Of a stretch of 64,000 nucleotides of DNA, positions 7,917 to 17,155 are shown piece after piece; the first letter of the stretch is position 1; every line of letters begins with the position of its first letter. This DNA comes from Xanthomonas sp. Leaf131 (GTDB lineage Bacteria > Pseudomonadota > Gammaproteobacteria > Xanthomonadales > Xanthomonadaceae), in NCBI RefSeq assembly GCF_001423495.1, contig NZ_LMOG01000018.1, positions 1-64,000 of the forward strand, in the 5' to 3' direction. Made by a program: the position numbers and the translations under genes. Under the pieces are notes generated by a model, which saw only the letters and a program-made list of their open reading frames with translations, did not search any database and had not been told where the DNA came from.

Positions 7917-9998
7917 TCAGCGCCTTGCATCCAACGGCACAAAACGAATTGCCTGCCCGCCACCGGGTGCCAGCCGCACCTCCAGCGTGTCTGCGCTGCT
8001 CACCTGGCGCTCTTCGCGGATGAAGGCGAACGGGTTGCTGGCATAGTCCGCGTTGTCGCCATCGCGATAGATCTGCGCGGTGTAGCGCACGCCCGGCTCA
8101 AGAAATCCGAGCGGCACCTGCAGCAGCCGGCCGTGTTCGTCGGTGATGCTGCCCAGGAACCAGTCGCGGCTCTGCCGGTCCTTGCGCGCGATGGTGACGT
8201 AGTCGCCCACCTCGCCGTTCAATGCGCGGGTCTGCTCCCAATCCACCGCCACGTCTTCGATGAAGCGGAAGGCGTCGCGATGTTGCAGATAATGCTCGGG
8301 CAGATCGGCGGCCATCTGGATCGGGCTGTAGAGCGTCACGTACAGCGCCAGCTGGCGCGCCAAGGTGCTGGGAATCGCCTGGCCGTTGCGGCCCTTCAGG
8401 CTGACGATGCCGGGCGTGTAATCCATCGGCCCGGCGAGCAGGCGGGTGAACACCAGATTGACCTCGTGCTCGGGTGGATTCGGCGGCTGGCCCCAGGCGT
8501 TGTACTCCATGCCGCGCGCGCCTTCGCGCGAGATCCAGTTGGGATAGGTGCGGCGCAGGCCGGTGTCCTTGATCGGTTCGTGTGCGTTGACTGCGATGTG
8601 GCGCGCAGCGGCGTCCAGTACCACGCGCAGGTGATGGCGCGCCATCCATTGCCCGTCGTGCCATTCGCGCAGCGGCGTGCCGCCTGCGGGATTGCGACGT
8701 TCCACCTGGCCGTCGTCGCAGACATAGCCGGTCTTGACCGAGTCCACGCCAAAGCGCTCGTACAACGCCATCGCCTCGGCGATCTGATCTTCGTAATGGT
8801 CCACTGCGCACCCCGTTTCATGATGGCCGATCAGATGCACGCCCTTGCCGGCGGCGTACTTGCTCAGCGCGGGCAGGTCGAAATCCGGAGTGGATCTGGT
8901 GAAATCGAAGCTGCCGCCGTTGCCGAACCATTCGCCGTCCCAGCCCGGATTCCAGCCTTCGACCAGTACGCCACGAAAACCATGTGCGGCGGCGAAATCG
9001 ATGTAGCGTCTGGTGTTGGCGGTGGTTGCGCCATGTTTCGGACCGGTCGCCCAGGTCTGATGGTTGAGATGCATCGACCACCACACTCCGACATATTTGG
9101 ACGGCTTCACCCAGCTCACATCGCCCAATGCATTGGGTTCGTTGAGGTTGAGGATCAGGTTGGATTCCACCAGGCCGGTGGCCTGGTCGGCGATCTGCAG
9201 CGTGCGCCACGGTGTATCGAAGGGCAAACTGCGGCGGACCTTCCAGCCTTCGGCGGCAGGCGACAATTGCGCACGCAGCCGCTGGCCTTCGGTGCGGCGC
9301 AGCCACATGCCGGCGTAGTCGACCAGGGCGGCTTCATGCAGTGCGATATGCAGACCGCTCTGGGTGCGCAAGGTGATCGGCGTATGCGCCAGCGCGACCT
9401 GATTCAATGGCGTGCGCTGATACAGGTATTCGTAGTGGATCGGCTCGCCGGCGGGAATCCACCATGCCTCGGCTGGCTGTGCGATGGCGAACTCGGTGAC
9501 TTCTTCGTCGATGATCGCCTCACGCAAGCCGGCTTGTTCTGGGAAGTGATAGCGCAAGCCGATGCCATCGTCGTAGACGCGGAAGATCACATCGAAGGTA
9601 CGTCGCGCACCGTCGCGTTCGCCCAGGCGCACGCGTACTTCGTTGTAGTGATTGCGCACCAGCCGGGTCTCGCCCCAAGGTTGTTCCCAGGTGTCGTCGT
9701 GGCTCTGACGCGCTTGCGATAGCACGACCAGTGCGCGGTCTAGCCGACCATCGCGTAACTCAAAGCCCAGGCGCGAGCGTTCCAGCACCGGTTGGCCTAG
9801 CCGCTGCACGCGGTAGTACGGCGTGCCGCCATCCACCTCCAGCGTGACCTGCAGGATCTTGCCAGGCGAATCCACCTTGACGGTGCTGACCTCCGCCTGC
9901 CCTGCGCCAGCGACACTGGTGAGTAGCAGCAACGCAAGCAGCCGTGCGATCCATGCAGCGCTCGATGTCGCGCGTGCTCGACGTGAAGACAGCGGCAT
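7917..9998 (-). CDS. GH97 glycoside hydrolase, probable alpha-glucosidase
   Basis: 693 aa; the ATG at 9998 follows GGGAGGGG. An N-terminal signal peptide (ARLLALLLLTSVAGAGQA) sends it to the periplasm or outside. GH97 hallmarks: an N-terminal beta-sandwich with KVDSPGK and YYRVQRLGQPVL, then a TIM barrel with VEGWNPGWDGEWF, LIGHHETG, DSVKTGYV, NAHEPIKDTG and SREGARGMEYNAW. Glutamates at the HHETG and AHEPIK positions agree with the inverting (SusB-like) branch rather than the Asp-nucleophile branch; this is family inference without an alignment. It would release glucose from maltodextrins in the periplasm. Divergent from the six-hairpin enzyme, with a shared operator-like site between them. 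Confidence 0.88.
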   Translation of the reverse strand: MPLSSRRARATSSAAWIARLLALLLLTSVAGAGQAEVSTVKVDSPGKILQVTLEVDGGTPYYRVQRLGQPVLERSRLGFELRDGRLDRALVVLSQARQSHDDTWEQPWGETRLVRNHYNEVRVRLGERDGARRTFDVIFRVYDDGIGLRYHFPEQAGLREAIIDEEVTEFAIAQPAEAWWIPAGEPIHYEYLYQRTPLNQVALAHTPITLRTQSGLHIALHEAALVDYAGMWLRRTEGQRLRAQLSPAAEGWKVRRSLPFDTPWRTLQIADQATGLVESNLILNLNEPNALGDVSWVKPSKYVGVWWSMHLNHQTWATGPKHGATTANTRRYIDFAAAHGFRGVLVEGWNPGWDGEWFGNGGSFDFTRSTPDFDLPALSKYAAGKGVHLIGHHETGCAVDHYEDQIAEAMALYERFGVDSVKTGYVCDDGQVERRNPAGGTPLREWHDGQWMARHHLRVVLDAAARHIAVNAHEPIKDTGLRRTYPNWISREGARGMEYNAWGQPPNPPEHEVNLVFTRLLAGPMDYTPGIVSLKGRNGQAIPSTLARQLALYVTLYSPIQMAADLPEHYLQHRDAFRFIEDVAVDWEQTRALNGEVGDYVTIARKDRQSRDWFLGSITDEHGRLLQVPLGFLEPGVRYTAQIYRDGDNADYASNPFAFIREERQVSSADTLEVRLAPGGGQAIRFVPLDARR

Positions 9999-10084
9999 AT
10001 CCCCTCCCAAGGTGGCCGTTGCGCAAGCAGCGACTATGCAGCGACAACGTATGGATCGCGCATGCTGCACTGCGGCTGCAGCCA

Positions 10085-10098
10085 TGAATACGTATGCA
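10085..10098 (+). promoter_or_regulatory. Operator-like motif TGAATACGTATGCA, copy 3
   Basis: Lies in the divergent promoter region, 86 bp before the GH97 start (minus strand) and 142 bp before the six-hairpin enzyme start, so one site could control both units. Identical to the copies at 2634-2647 and 7734-7747. Confidence 0.7.
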
Positions 10099-10240
10099 GG
10101 GGTGCGTAACTGCAGAGTGCGCGTCTACCATGGCGCTACGGCACCTGGGAGGGTCCGCGCCCGTGGCACGCCTGTGCCACGCACCACAACGCGTGCAACG
10201 AGGGAGGGAGGCCGACGGCGCAAGCTGTCTCGCCGCTTCG

Positions 10241-12427
10241 ATGCTGAAGACGATCTGCATGGCCGCAACGCTCGGCGTTGCGGCAAGCTCGCCGGTATTG
10301 GCCGACGAGCTGGAATTTCAAGGCCGCCGTGCACAAGCGCAGGCGCTCGACGACGGTGGTTTCGTGCTGCGTTGGCCGCAGGGGGAGCGCCGTATTGCCG
10401 CGCAACCGATGCGCACGCAGACCGCCAGTGCGTTGTTCGATGCCTTGTTCGCGCTGGCGCAGCAGGAAATGGCCGACGACCGTGTCGAGGCGATCCGCGA
10501 CCCGGCTTTCAACGACGGTAAACCGGTGCCGTGCGCATGTTTCGAAACCGGCGAACGCTGGCCTTACGTGTGGACGCGCGATGTCAGCTTCGCCGCCGAT
10601 CTGGCGTTGGCGCGGCTGGAGCCGGAACGCACGCGCAATGCGCTGCGCTTCAAGCTGTCGTCTGCGCGCGATGGGCAGACGCCTGGGTTGTTCGTCGCCC
10701 AAGACACCGGTTCCGGTGGTAGCTGGCCGATCAGCAGCGACCGCGTGGTGTGGTTTCTCGCGGCGCGCGGCCTGCTGGATGACAAACCATTCGCTGAAGA
10801 CGTCTGGCAGGCGTTGCAGGCCACCATCGCGCAGGACCGCGAGGCGGTGTTCGATGCGCGCATCGGTCTCTACCGTGGCGAAACCTCATTCCTGGATTGG
10901 CGCGAGCAGACCTATCCGGCGTGGACGCGCGAAGATGTGCGCTTCATCGCCGAGTCCTTCGCACTGTCCACCAACGTGCTGCACTACCAGGCCTTGCGTC
11001 TGGCCGAGCAGTTGGCGCGCCAGCACGGCGATGCGTGCGCCACCGAGTATGCGCAATGGGCCGAGACATTGCGTCGTGCCATCGCTACGCGGTTCTGGGA
11101 CGCGCGCAGCAGCCAGTACGTGAGCTATCTGGGCAGCGCGGCGCATCCGGTGCGCTACGCCAAGATCGATCTGCTCGGCTTGTCGCTCGGCGTGCTGGCC
11201 GATGTATTTCCGAAAGCGCGCGCGCGCACTGCGCTGCGCAATTACCCGGTGGTTGCCGGCGGCAGCCCGGTGGTCTGGCCGCAGGAAGCCGAGCAACCGA
11301 TTTACCACAACCGCGCCGTGTGGCCGTTCGTCAGTGCGTATGCGCTACGCGCCGCACGTGAGCTGGACGACGCGCCGCGCATTGCGCTGGAGCTGCAATC
11401 GTTGATGCGTGGCAGCGCGTTGGCTGGCTCCAACATGGAAAACTACGAGATGCAGCGCCTGGCGGTGCATGTGGAGGAGGGCGCACGCAGCGGCCCGGTG
11501 GTGAATTCGCCACGCCAGTTGTGGTCGGTTGCGGGCTATCTGTCAGCAGTGCTGGAAGGCGTATTCGGCGTTGGCGCCGATGGCAGCGTGACGCCGAAGT
11601 TGCCGCGCAGTCTGCTGCCGCTGCTGTTCGGCGATCGCCAGCAGATCGTGCTTGAGCAGGGTGCGCGACGTTATGTGCTGCAGCGGCCGGTGGCCGGCGA
11701 GGATGCGTTGTTGGTGGCGGGGAAGGTCGAGCGACATGGGCAGACCACGCTGGTGCATCTGGTCGGTCGCAAGGTTGATCTGAAGGCTCCGCCGCAACCT
11801 GAGCAGGTATTTGCACCCAGCACGCCCGAGGCACCCGTCGCGCAACGGCAGCGCAACGGCTATCGCATCGCGATTCCCGTGGGTGCAACGCTGTACATGG
11901 ATGGGCAAGCGCTGGACGTCACGCAGCAGTGGGATCTACCCGACGATGGCGCGCTGCATGTGCTCAGCCTGACCCGTCGCGCCGAGGGCCTGGAGTCGCT
12001 GCACAGTCCGTCGTTGACCCTCGGCCCACTGCAGGAAGTATCTGGCAGCGAGACCTGGCATTGGACCCCTACGCGCGCGGGCCGCCATCACGTCTGGCTG
12101 CGTTATCGCAACGACAACGGCCCGATCAACACCGGCGTCACCGCAGCAGTGAAACGGCTGCTGTTGGAATGCCCGGGGCAGGCTGCGCAGTCGCAGGTTA
12201 TCGTGATGCCGCATAGCGTCGGCGAGCAACTGTCCACGCAAGTCAGCTTCGATGCGGCGGTAGGTCAGCAATGCCGCTTCCGGCTGGAAAACGGCTTCAA
12301 TATGAGTGCGCTAGCGCATTTTGCGCAGTACAACGGCGGCCGCGGTGGTCGCGATGGCATGGTCAATAGCGCGCAAGTGCAAGCGATGCTGATCGGGCCA
12401 GCGGCAAGCGCGGAGGCCGCGCAATGA
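10241..12427 (+). CDS. Six-hairpin glycosidase, glucoamylase-like
   Basis: 728 aa from the ATG at 10241, which directly begins a signal peptide (LKTICMAATLGVAASSPVLA); GGGAGG lies about 30 nt upstream and no nearer start was seen. The middle third has the (alpha/alpha)6-barrel signature of inverting glucan glucosidases: CFETGERWPYVWTRDVSF, QEAEQPIYHNRAVWPF and NMENYEMQ. The last ~200 residues look beta-rich and may be accessory. It probably removes glucose from alpha-1,4-glucans outside the cytoplasm. First gene of an operon with the symporter (overlapping ATGA) and the GH13 enzyme. A related clan-mate such as GH63 or GH78-like cannot be ruled out. Confidence 0.7.
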   Translation: MLKTICMAATLGVAASSPVLADELEFQGRRAQAQALDDGGFVLRWPQGERRIAAQPMRTQTASALFDALFALAQQEMADDRVEAIRDPAFNDGKPVPCACFETGERWPYVWTRDVSFAADLALARLEPERTRNALRFKLSSARDGQTPGLFVAQDTGSGGSWPISSDRVVWFLAARGLLDDKPFAEDVWQALQATIAQDREAVFDARIGLYRGETSFLDWREQTYPAWTREDVRFIAESFALSTNVLHYQALRLAEQLARQHGDACATEYAQWAETLRRAIATRFWDARSSQYVSYLGSAAHPVRYAKIDLLGLSLGVLADVFPKARARTALRNYPVVAGGSPVVWPQEAEQPIYHNRAVWPFVSAYALRAARELDDAPRIALELQSLMRGSALAGSNMENYEMQRLAVHVEEGARSGPVVNSPRQLWSVAGYLSAVLEGVFGVGADGSVTPKLPRSLLPLLFGDRQQIVLEQGARRYVLQRPVAGEDALLVAGKVERHGQTTLVHLVGRKVDLKAPPQPEQVFAPSTPEAPVAQRQRNGYRIAIPVGATLYMDGQALDVTQQWDLPDDGALHVLSLTRRAEGLESLHSPSLTLGPLQEVSGSETWHWTPTRAGRHHVWLRYRNDNGPINTGVTAAVKRLLLECPGQAAQSQVIVMPHSVGEQLSTQVSFDAAVGQQCRFRLENGFNMSALAHFAQYNGGRGGRDGMVNSAQVQAMLIGPAASAEAAQ

Positions 12428-13902
12428 CCGCCAAGCCGCGCTTGAACTTCTGGCAGATCTGGAACATGTGCTTCGGCTTTCTCGGCATCCAGTTCGGCTT
12501 TGCGCTGCAGAACGCCAATGCCAGCCGCATCTTCCAGACCTTGGGCGCGCAAGTCGATGACGTGCCCGGTTTGTGGATCGCCGCACCGCTCACCGGTCTG
12601 ATCGTGCAGCCCATCATCGGGTATCTGTCCGATCGCACCTGGACCCCATGGGGCCGTCGGCGTCCGTATTTCATGGTCGGCGCGGTATTCACCACGCTCG
12701 CGCTGCTGGTGATGCCCAACGCGCCACTGCTGTGGGTTGCTGCCGGCACGCTGTGGGTGCTGGATGCATCGATCAATATCTCGATGGAGCCGTTCCGCGC
12801 ACTGGTCGGCGACCAACTGCCACCGGCGCAGCGTCCCACCGGCTATGCGATGCAGAGCTTCTTCATTGGTGTCGGCGCGATCGTGGCGAGTTTCCTGCCA
12901 TGGTTGCTCACTCATTGGGGCGTTGCCAATACCGCAGCGCCAGGTCAGTTGCCTGACAGCGTGCGCTACGCCTTTTACCTGGGCGCGGCGGTATTGTTTC
13001 TGTCGATCACCTGGACGGTGTTGCGCACACGCGAGTACAGCCCGCAGCAATTGGCCAGCTTCGACGATGCGCATCCGCCTATAGCGACTGCAGCGATCGC
13101 CGGCACCTTGCCGCCGCAACCTGCAAGTGTGCTGTGGTGCGTCATTGGTGTGCTGCTCGCCGCTGCCATCGCCTGGCAGCATGGCGACCGCATGCTCTAC
13201 GTGCTGGCCGGTTTGTGCATCGCCTACGGTGCGCTGCTTACGCTGGCACGCGTGCTGCCGACCACCAGCATGCTGGTGGCGATCGTGCAGGACGTACGCA
13301 GCATGCCGCTGACCATGCGCCGCCTGGCCTGGGTGCAATTCTTCTCGTGGTTTGCGTTGTTTGCGATGTGGATCTACACCACTGCTGCGGTCACCCAGGT
13401 GCACTTCGGTGCGAACAACACCGCATCGGCTACTTATAACGATGGCGCGAATTGGGTCGGTGTGTTGTTTGGTGCCTACAACGGTTTCGCTGCACTGGCA
13501 GCACTCGTTATCCCAGTACTCGTGCGTGCGATCGGCTTGCGCTGGAGCCATCTGTGCAATCTATGGCTGGGTGCGGCTGGCCTGCTGTCGATGCTGGTGA
13601 TCCGCGACCCGCAGTGGCTGCTGCTGTCGATGCTTGGCGTCGGCTTTGCCTGGGCTTCGATCCTGTCGCTGCCGTACGCCTTGCTGTCCGACAGCGTGCC
13701 CGCCGCCAAGATGGGCGTGTACATGGGTATCTTCAATTTCTTCATCGTGATTCCGCAGTTGGTCGCCGCCAGCGCGCTGGGCTTCGTGCTCCGCGTGTGG
13801 CTGGGCGGGCAGCCGATCTACGCGTTGGCCATCGGCGGAGCCAGTCTGCTGATCGCTGGCGTCTGCGTGGTGCGGGTTCCAGTGGCCTCGGGAGGGAAGT
13901 GA
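12424..13902 (+). CDS. MFS/GPH sugar:H+ symporter, maltose/sucrose type (SLC45-like)
   Basis: 492 aa, about 12 membrane helices. The loop SDRTWTPWGRRRPYF after helix 2 is the hallmark of the SLC45/sucrose-transporter branch, and FFIGVGAIVASF follows in the first half. It would carry maltose or short maltodextrins across the inner membrane with protons, replacing an ABC importer, as in the Caulobacter MalY system. Its ATG overlaps the previous stop (ATGA), and its stop overlaps the next ATG (TGATG), so the three genes are translationally coupled. Confidence 0.85.
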   Translation: MTAKPRLNFWQIWNMCFGFLGIQFGFALQNANASRIFQTLGAQVDDVPGLWIAAPLTGLIVQPIIGYLSDRTWTPWGRRRPYFMVGAVFTTLALLVMPNAPLLWVAAGTLWVLDASINISMEPFRALVGDQLPPAQRPTGYAMQSFFIGVGAIVASFLPWLLTHWGVANTAAPGQLPDSVRYAFYLGAAVLFLSITWTVLRTREYSPQQLASFDDAHPPIATAAIAGTLPPQPASVLWCVIGVLLAAAIAWQHGDRMLYVLAGLCIAYGALLTLARVLPTTSMLVAIVQDVRSMPLTMRRLAWVQFFSWFALFAMWIYTTAAVTQVHFGANNTASATYNDGANWVGVLFGAYNGFAALAALVIPVLVRAIGLRWSHLCNLWLGAAGLLSMLVIRDPQWLLLSMLGVGFAWASILSLPYALLSDSVPAAKMGVYMGIFNFFIVIPQLVAASALGFVLRVWLGGQPIYALAIGGASLLIAGVCVVRVPVASGGK

Positions 13903-15575
13903 TGCGTCATGTGATGATGGCTGGACTGATCGTGTGTGCAGGAGCGGCGAACGCAGCGGCTGCACATGGCGATTACTACGGCACGCTGGAACCGTTCGCT
14001 GCCGACGCGGTGTATTTCGTGGTGACCGACCGCTTCGTCAATGGCGATCCCGGTAACGACCAACGCGACCAGGGCGGTGCGCATCGTACCTTCGATGTGC
14101 CGACACCTTGTGCCGATGGTGTAGGCGACAACATCGGTTATCTCGGTGGCGATTTCAAAGGCATCGTCGACCATGCCGATTACATTCGCGGCATGGGGTT
14201 TGGCGCGGTGTGGATCACGCCCATCGTCGATAACCCCGACCAGGCATTCACCGGCGGCAAACCGATCAGCTGCGGCAGTACGTTAAGTGACCACGGCAAG
14301 ACCGGCTATCACGGCTATTGGGGTGTGAATTTCTACAAGCTCGACGAGCATCTGCCCAGCCCGGGCCTGGATTTTGCCGGCTTCACCCGCGCCATGCATG
14401 CCAATCGGTTGAAGGTGGTGCTGGATATCGTGGGCAATCATGGCTCGCCTGCCTACACCATGCCGCTGGCGCAGCCGGGCTTCGGCAAGCTGTACGACGC
14501 CGATGGCCGCCTGATCGCCGATCACCAGAACCTGCCGCCTGCGCAGCTCGATCCGGCGCACAAGCCGCTGCACGCGTTCTACAACACCAGCGGTGGCCTG
14601 GCCGAGCTGTCCGATCTCAATGAGAGCAATCCGGCAGTGCTCGATTATCTGGCCGGTGCGTATCTGCAGTGGATGGAGCAGGGCGCCGACGCATTCCGTA
14701 TCGACACCATCGGCTGGATGCCGGATCGCTTCTGGCATGCGTTCGTTGCGGGCATTCGCGAAAAGCGCCCTGGCTTTTTCATGTTCGGCGAAGCTTTCGA
14801 CTACGACGCCGACAAGATCGCCGGGCATACCTGGGCGCGCAATGCGGGCGTCAGCGTGCTGGATTTCCCGCTCAAACAGCAGCTTTCTGCGGTGTTCGGG
14901 CACGAGCGGGCCGGCTTTGAAAAGCTCACAACGCCGTTGTTTCTGCGTCAGGGACCGTATGCGAATCCGTACGAGCTGATGAGCTTCTACGACAACCACG
15001 ACATGGCGCGGCTGGATGCCAGCGACACCGGCTTTATCGACGCGCACAACTGGTTGTTCACCGCGCGCGGTATCCCGGTGATCTATTACGGCTCGGAAAT
15101 CGGCTTTATGCGCGGACGCGCCGAGCATGCGGGCAACCGCAATTATTTTGGCGAAGCGCGCATTCGCAATGCACCGCAAAGCCCGATCTTCGGCCCGCTG
15201 CAACAGATTGCGCGGTTGCGTCGCGATACGCCGGCCTTGCAGCGCGGCTTGCAGGTCGATGCGCAGCTACGCGGGAATCAGGCGGCCTTCTTTCGTATCT
15301 ATCAACATGCGGGCACTGCCCAGACTGCGCTGGTGCTACTCAACAAGGGCGACGAGGTAGTGAATATCGAAGTGACGCGTTTTCTGCAGCCCGGCACGTG
15401 GCGCGATGCAGTGAGCGGCGAGCAACTGCAGGTGCAACGTCGTCTGCTGACGCAGGTGCCGGCACACGGCGTGCGTGTGCTGCTCTCGGATGCGGCGATC
15501 ACCGACCCCGCATTGCGCAAACAGCTCGACGCACAGATGGCCGAACAAGCTGCGCGCGACGCACGCAACAGGTAG
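13902..15575 (+). CDS. Secreted GH13 alpha-amylase / CGTase-like enzyme
   Basis: 557 aa; the ATG at 13902 overlaps the symporter stop. A signal peptide (MRHVMMAGLIVCAGAANAAAA) is followed by YFVVTDRFVNGDPGND, typical of amylases and cyclodextrin glucanotransferases (CGTases). Catalytic residues: D268 (FRIDTIG), E297 (FGEAFD) and D367 (NHDM); DIVGNHGSP is region I. The SCGSTLSDHGKTGYHGYWG stretch resembles CGTase N-terminal regions. The protein stops soon after domain C, lacking the extra C-terminal D and E domains of true CGTases (usually near 680-710 aa). A maltodextrin-forming amylase is therefore as likely as cyclodextrin synthesis. The stop codon lies inside the first arm of an interspersed palindrome. 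Confidence 0.8.
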   Translation: MRHVMMAGLIVCAGAANAAAAHGDYYGTLEPFAADAVYFVVTDRFVNGDPGNDQRDQGGAHRTFDVPTPCADGVGDNIGYLGGDFKGIVDHADYIRGMGFGAVWITPIVDNPDQAFTGGKPISCGSTLSDHGKTGYHGYWGVNFYKLDEHLPSPGLDFAGFTRAMHANRLKVVLDIVGNHGSPAYTMPLAQPGFGKLYDADGRLIADHQNLPPAQLDPAHKPLHAFYNTSGGLAELSDLNESNPAVLDYLAGAYLQWMEQGADAFRIDTIGWMPDRFWHAFVAGIREKRPGFFMFGEAFDYDADKIAGHTWARNAGVSVLDFPLKQQLSAVFGHERAGFEKLTTPLFLRQGPYANPYELMSFYDNHDMARLDASDTGFIDAHNWLFTARGIPVIYYGSEIGFMRGRAEHAGNRNYFGEARIRNAPQSPIFGPLQQIARLRRDTPALQRGLQVDAQLRGNQAAFFRIYQHAGTAQTALVLLNKGDEVVNIEVTRFLQPGTWRDAVSGEQLQVQRRLLTQVPAHGVRVLLSDAAITDPALRKQLDAQMAEQAARDARNR

Positions 15576-15639
15576 GAGCGCGCTTGCGCGCGATGAGGCG
15601 TTACCGGTAGAGCCCCATCGCGCCCGGGTGCGCTCCTAC
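15572..15639. repeat. Interspersed palindromic element (GTAGGAGCG ... CGCTCCTAC), copy 1
   Basis: Outer arms GTAGGAGCG (15572-15580) and CGCTCCTAC (15631-15639) are exact inverse complements with imperfect internal pairing (GCGCGATG.. / ..CATCGCGC). The element begins at the GH13 stop codon, which it supplies. A related copy is at 50417-50485. Confidence 0.7.
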
Positions 15640-15679
15640 GACGCGCGACCGATCCCGCAGCCACCATGCACGCTCTAGC

Positions 15680-15707
15680 GATTCCCGATTCCCGATTCCC
15701 GATTCTC
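15680..15707. repeat. Four tandem GATTCCC-type heptads
   Basis: GATTCCC at 15680, 15687 and 15694, then GATTCTC at 15701, which runs into the stop codon of the LacI gene (15706-15708). The same heptad builds the inverted repeat between pheS and pheT. Confidence 0.75.
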
Positions 15708-16830
15708 AGCGCGTAGCAATCCCGTTGACAGCGTGTCCGCGCGTCACGTCGCCCGCATCCGCCGCTGGCGCGGGCGTCCACCCCAACGGCGGCTGCAGTC
15801 CATTGCTGCGCGAGGAATCACGCAGCGCCAGTCGCACCGGAATCGTGCGGCTCTGTGCGGCTTCGCCACGAATCAGCGCGACCAGGCTTTCCACCAGCAG
15901 CGTGCCGGCCTGCTTGGTGTCCTGCTGCACCGTCGACAGCGCAGGCGCCACCGATGCCGCCAATGCAATGTCGTCGAACCCGCTCACCGCCACATCCTGC
16001 GGCACGCGTAAGCCGCGCTCACGCAAGGCGCGCATGGCGCCGATCGCAATCAGATCGCTGGCCGCACACACCGCATCGAAGGCGTTGCCGCTGTCGAGCA
16101 ATTCCAGGCACGCGCTATAGCCAGACTGCTCGGTAGTGATGGCATCGAATTGCAATGCCGGGTCGGCCAGCAACGCCTGCTGCTTCAGCGCCGCCACATA
16201 GCCGCGGTGACGCTCTTCGAACTCGGGATAGTGGTTGGAGGCGTGGCCGAGAAACGCAATGCGGCGGCACCCTTCCGCCAGCAGGTGCTCGGCGATGCCC
16301 AGCCCACCCTGGTAATTGTCGCTGCCGATCGAAATGCCCGGCTGGCCCGGCAACGCCGCGCCCCAACGCACAAAGTGAGTGCCTTGCTCGACCAGCAACT
16401 GCAGCCGTTGGCGCGATTCCTGATAATCGCCATAGCCCAGCAAGATGATGCCGTCGGCCTTGTTGCTGTCTTCGTAATCGGCCTGCCAGTCCTTGGACAG
16501 CTGCTGGAACGACACCAGCAGGTCGTAGCCCTGCAGCGCGCAGGCGCGGGTGATCGAGCCCAGCATCGAGTGGAAGAACGGGTTGATCAGCGAATCGTCG
16601 GCGGTGGGGTCTTCGAAGAACAGCAGCGCCAGCGTGCCGGCGTTGCGCAACCGCAGCGAAGACGCGTTCTTGTCGACCTTGTAGTTCAACTCGTTGGCGA
16701 TGCGCAGAATGCGCTTGCGCGTTTCTTCGTTGACCATCGGGCTGCCGCGCAGTGCGCGCGACACGGTCGGCTGCGACACGCCGGCCAGGTAGGCGATATC
16801 CAGCGAGGTGGCTTTACCCTTGATGGTCAT
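15706..16830 (-). CDS. LacI-family transcriptional repressor of the maltodextrin locus
   Basis: 374 aa from the ATG at 16830 (a GTG at 16839 is the alternative; neither has a clear SD). The N-terminus is a LacI helix-turn-helix and hinge (TSLDIAYLAGVSQPTVSRAL, then RKRILRIANELNY). A periplasmic-binding-protein-like sensor domain follows, with FFEDPTADDSLINPFF, GYGDYQESRQRL, GCRRIAFLGH and AVSGFDDIALA. It has roughly 30 more residues at the C-terminus than common LacI proteins (PLGWTPAPAADAGDVT), function unknown. Convergent with the amylase operon. The repeated 14-mers upstream of the three units are the likely operators and a maltose-type sugar the likely inducer (inference). Confidence 0.85.
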   Translation of the reverse strand: MTIKGKATSLDIAYLAGVSQPTVSRALRGSPMVNEETRKRILRIANELNYKVDKNASSLRLRNAGTLALLFFEDPTADDSLINPFFHSMLGSITRACALQGYDLLVSFQQLSKDWQADYEDSNKADGIILLGYGDYQESRQRLQLLVEQGTHFVRWGAALPGQPGISIGSDNYQGGLGIAEHLLAEGCRRIAFLGHASNHYPEFEERHRGYVAALKQQALLADPALQFDAITTEQSGYSACLELLDSGNAFDAVCAASDLIAIGAMRALRERGLRVPQDVAVSGFDDIALAASVAPALSTVQQDTKQAGTLLVESLVALIRGEAAQSRTIPVRLALRDSSRSNGLQPPLGWTPAPAADAGDVTRGHAVNGIATR

Positions 16831-17155
16831 GATCGGCACTGGCAGGACAGGTGGCCGGCATCATGCCACGCGCCCGACGGCCCCGTGCCGGCATGCGCAA
16901 CGCGGGGCTGATTGGTTTACCATTCGCTTCCGAGACCCCTTGCGAGAAGGTGGCCCGCGCCCAGCGCCGGCCCAGCGTGCGACATGAGCACTACCACCGC
17001 CCACTGCTGATTCCGGCCGCGCCAGTTCGCAGGGCGCTCGCACGGCGTTCTTTCTGCACCGCCTCTCGCCATACCCTTATCCGAGCCTGTCCCACGTTGG
17101 GCAGATCTCCCTTGCAGCCGTCGCGCTGCAGCCAGCACAGACCTCATTCTTGCCC
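16831..17155. other. Divergent gap lacI / thrS
   Basis: 325 bp that must hold the promoters of the repressor gene and of thrS. I see no convincing -35/-10 pair, no copy of the 14-bp operator and no credible small gene. Confidence 0.4.

Noticed and set aside
15680..15707. CRISPR array
   Set aside because: The heptads are contiguous without spacers, and no cas genes are present.
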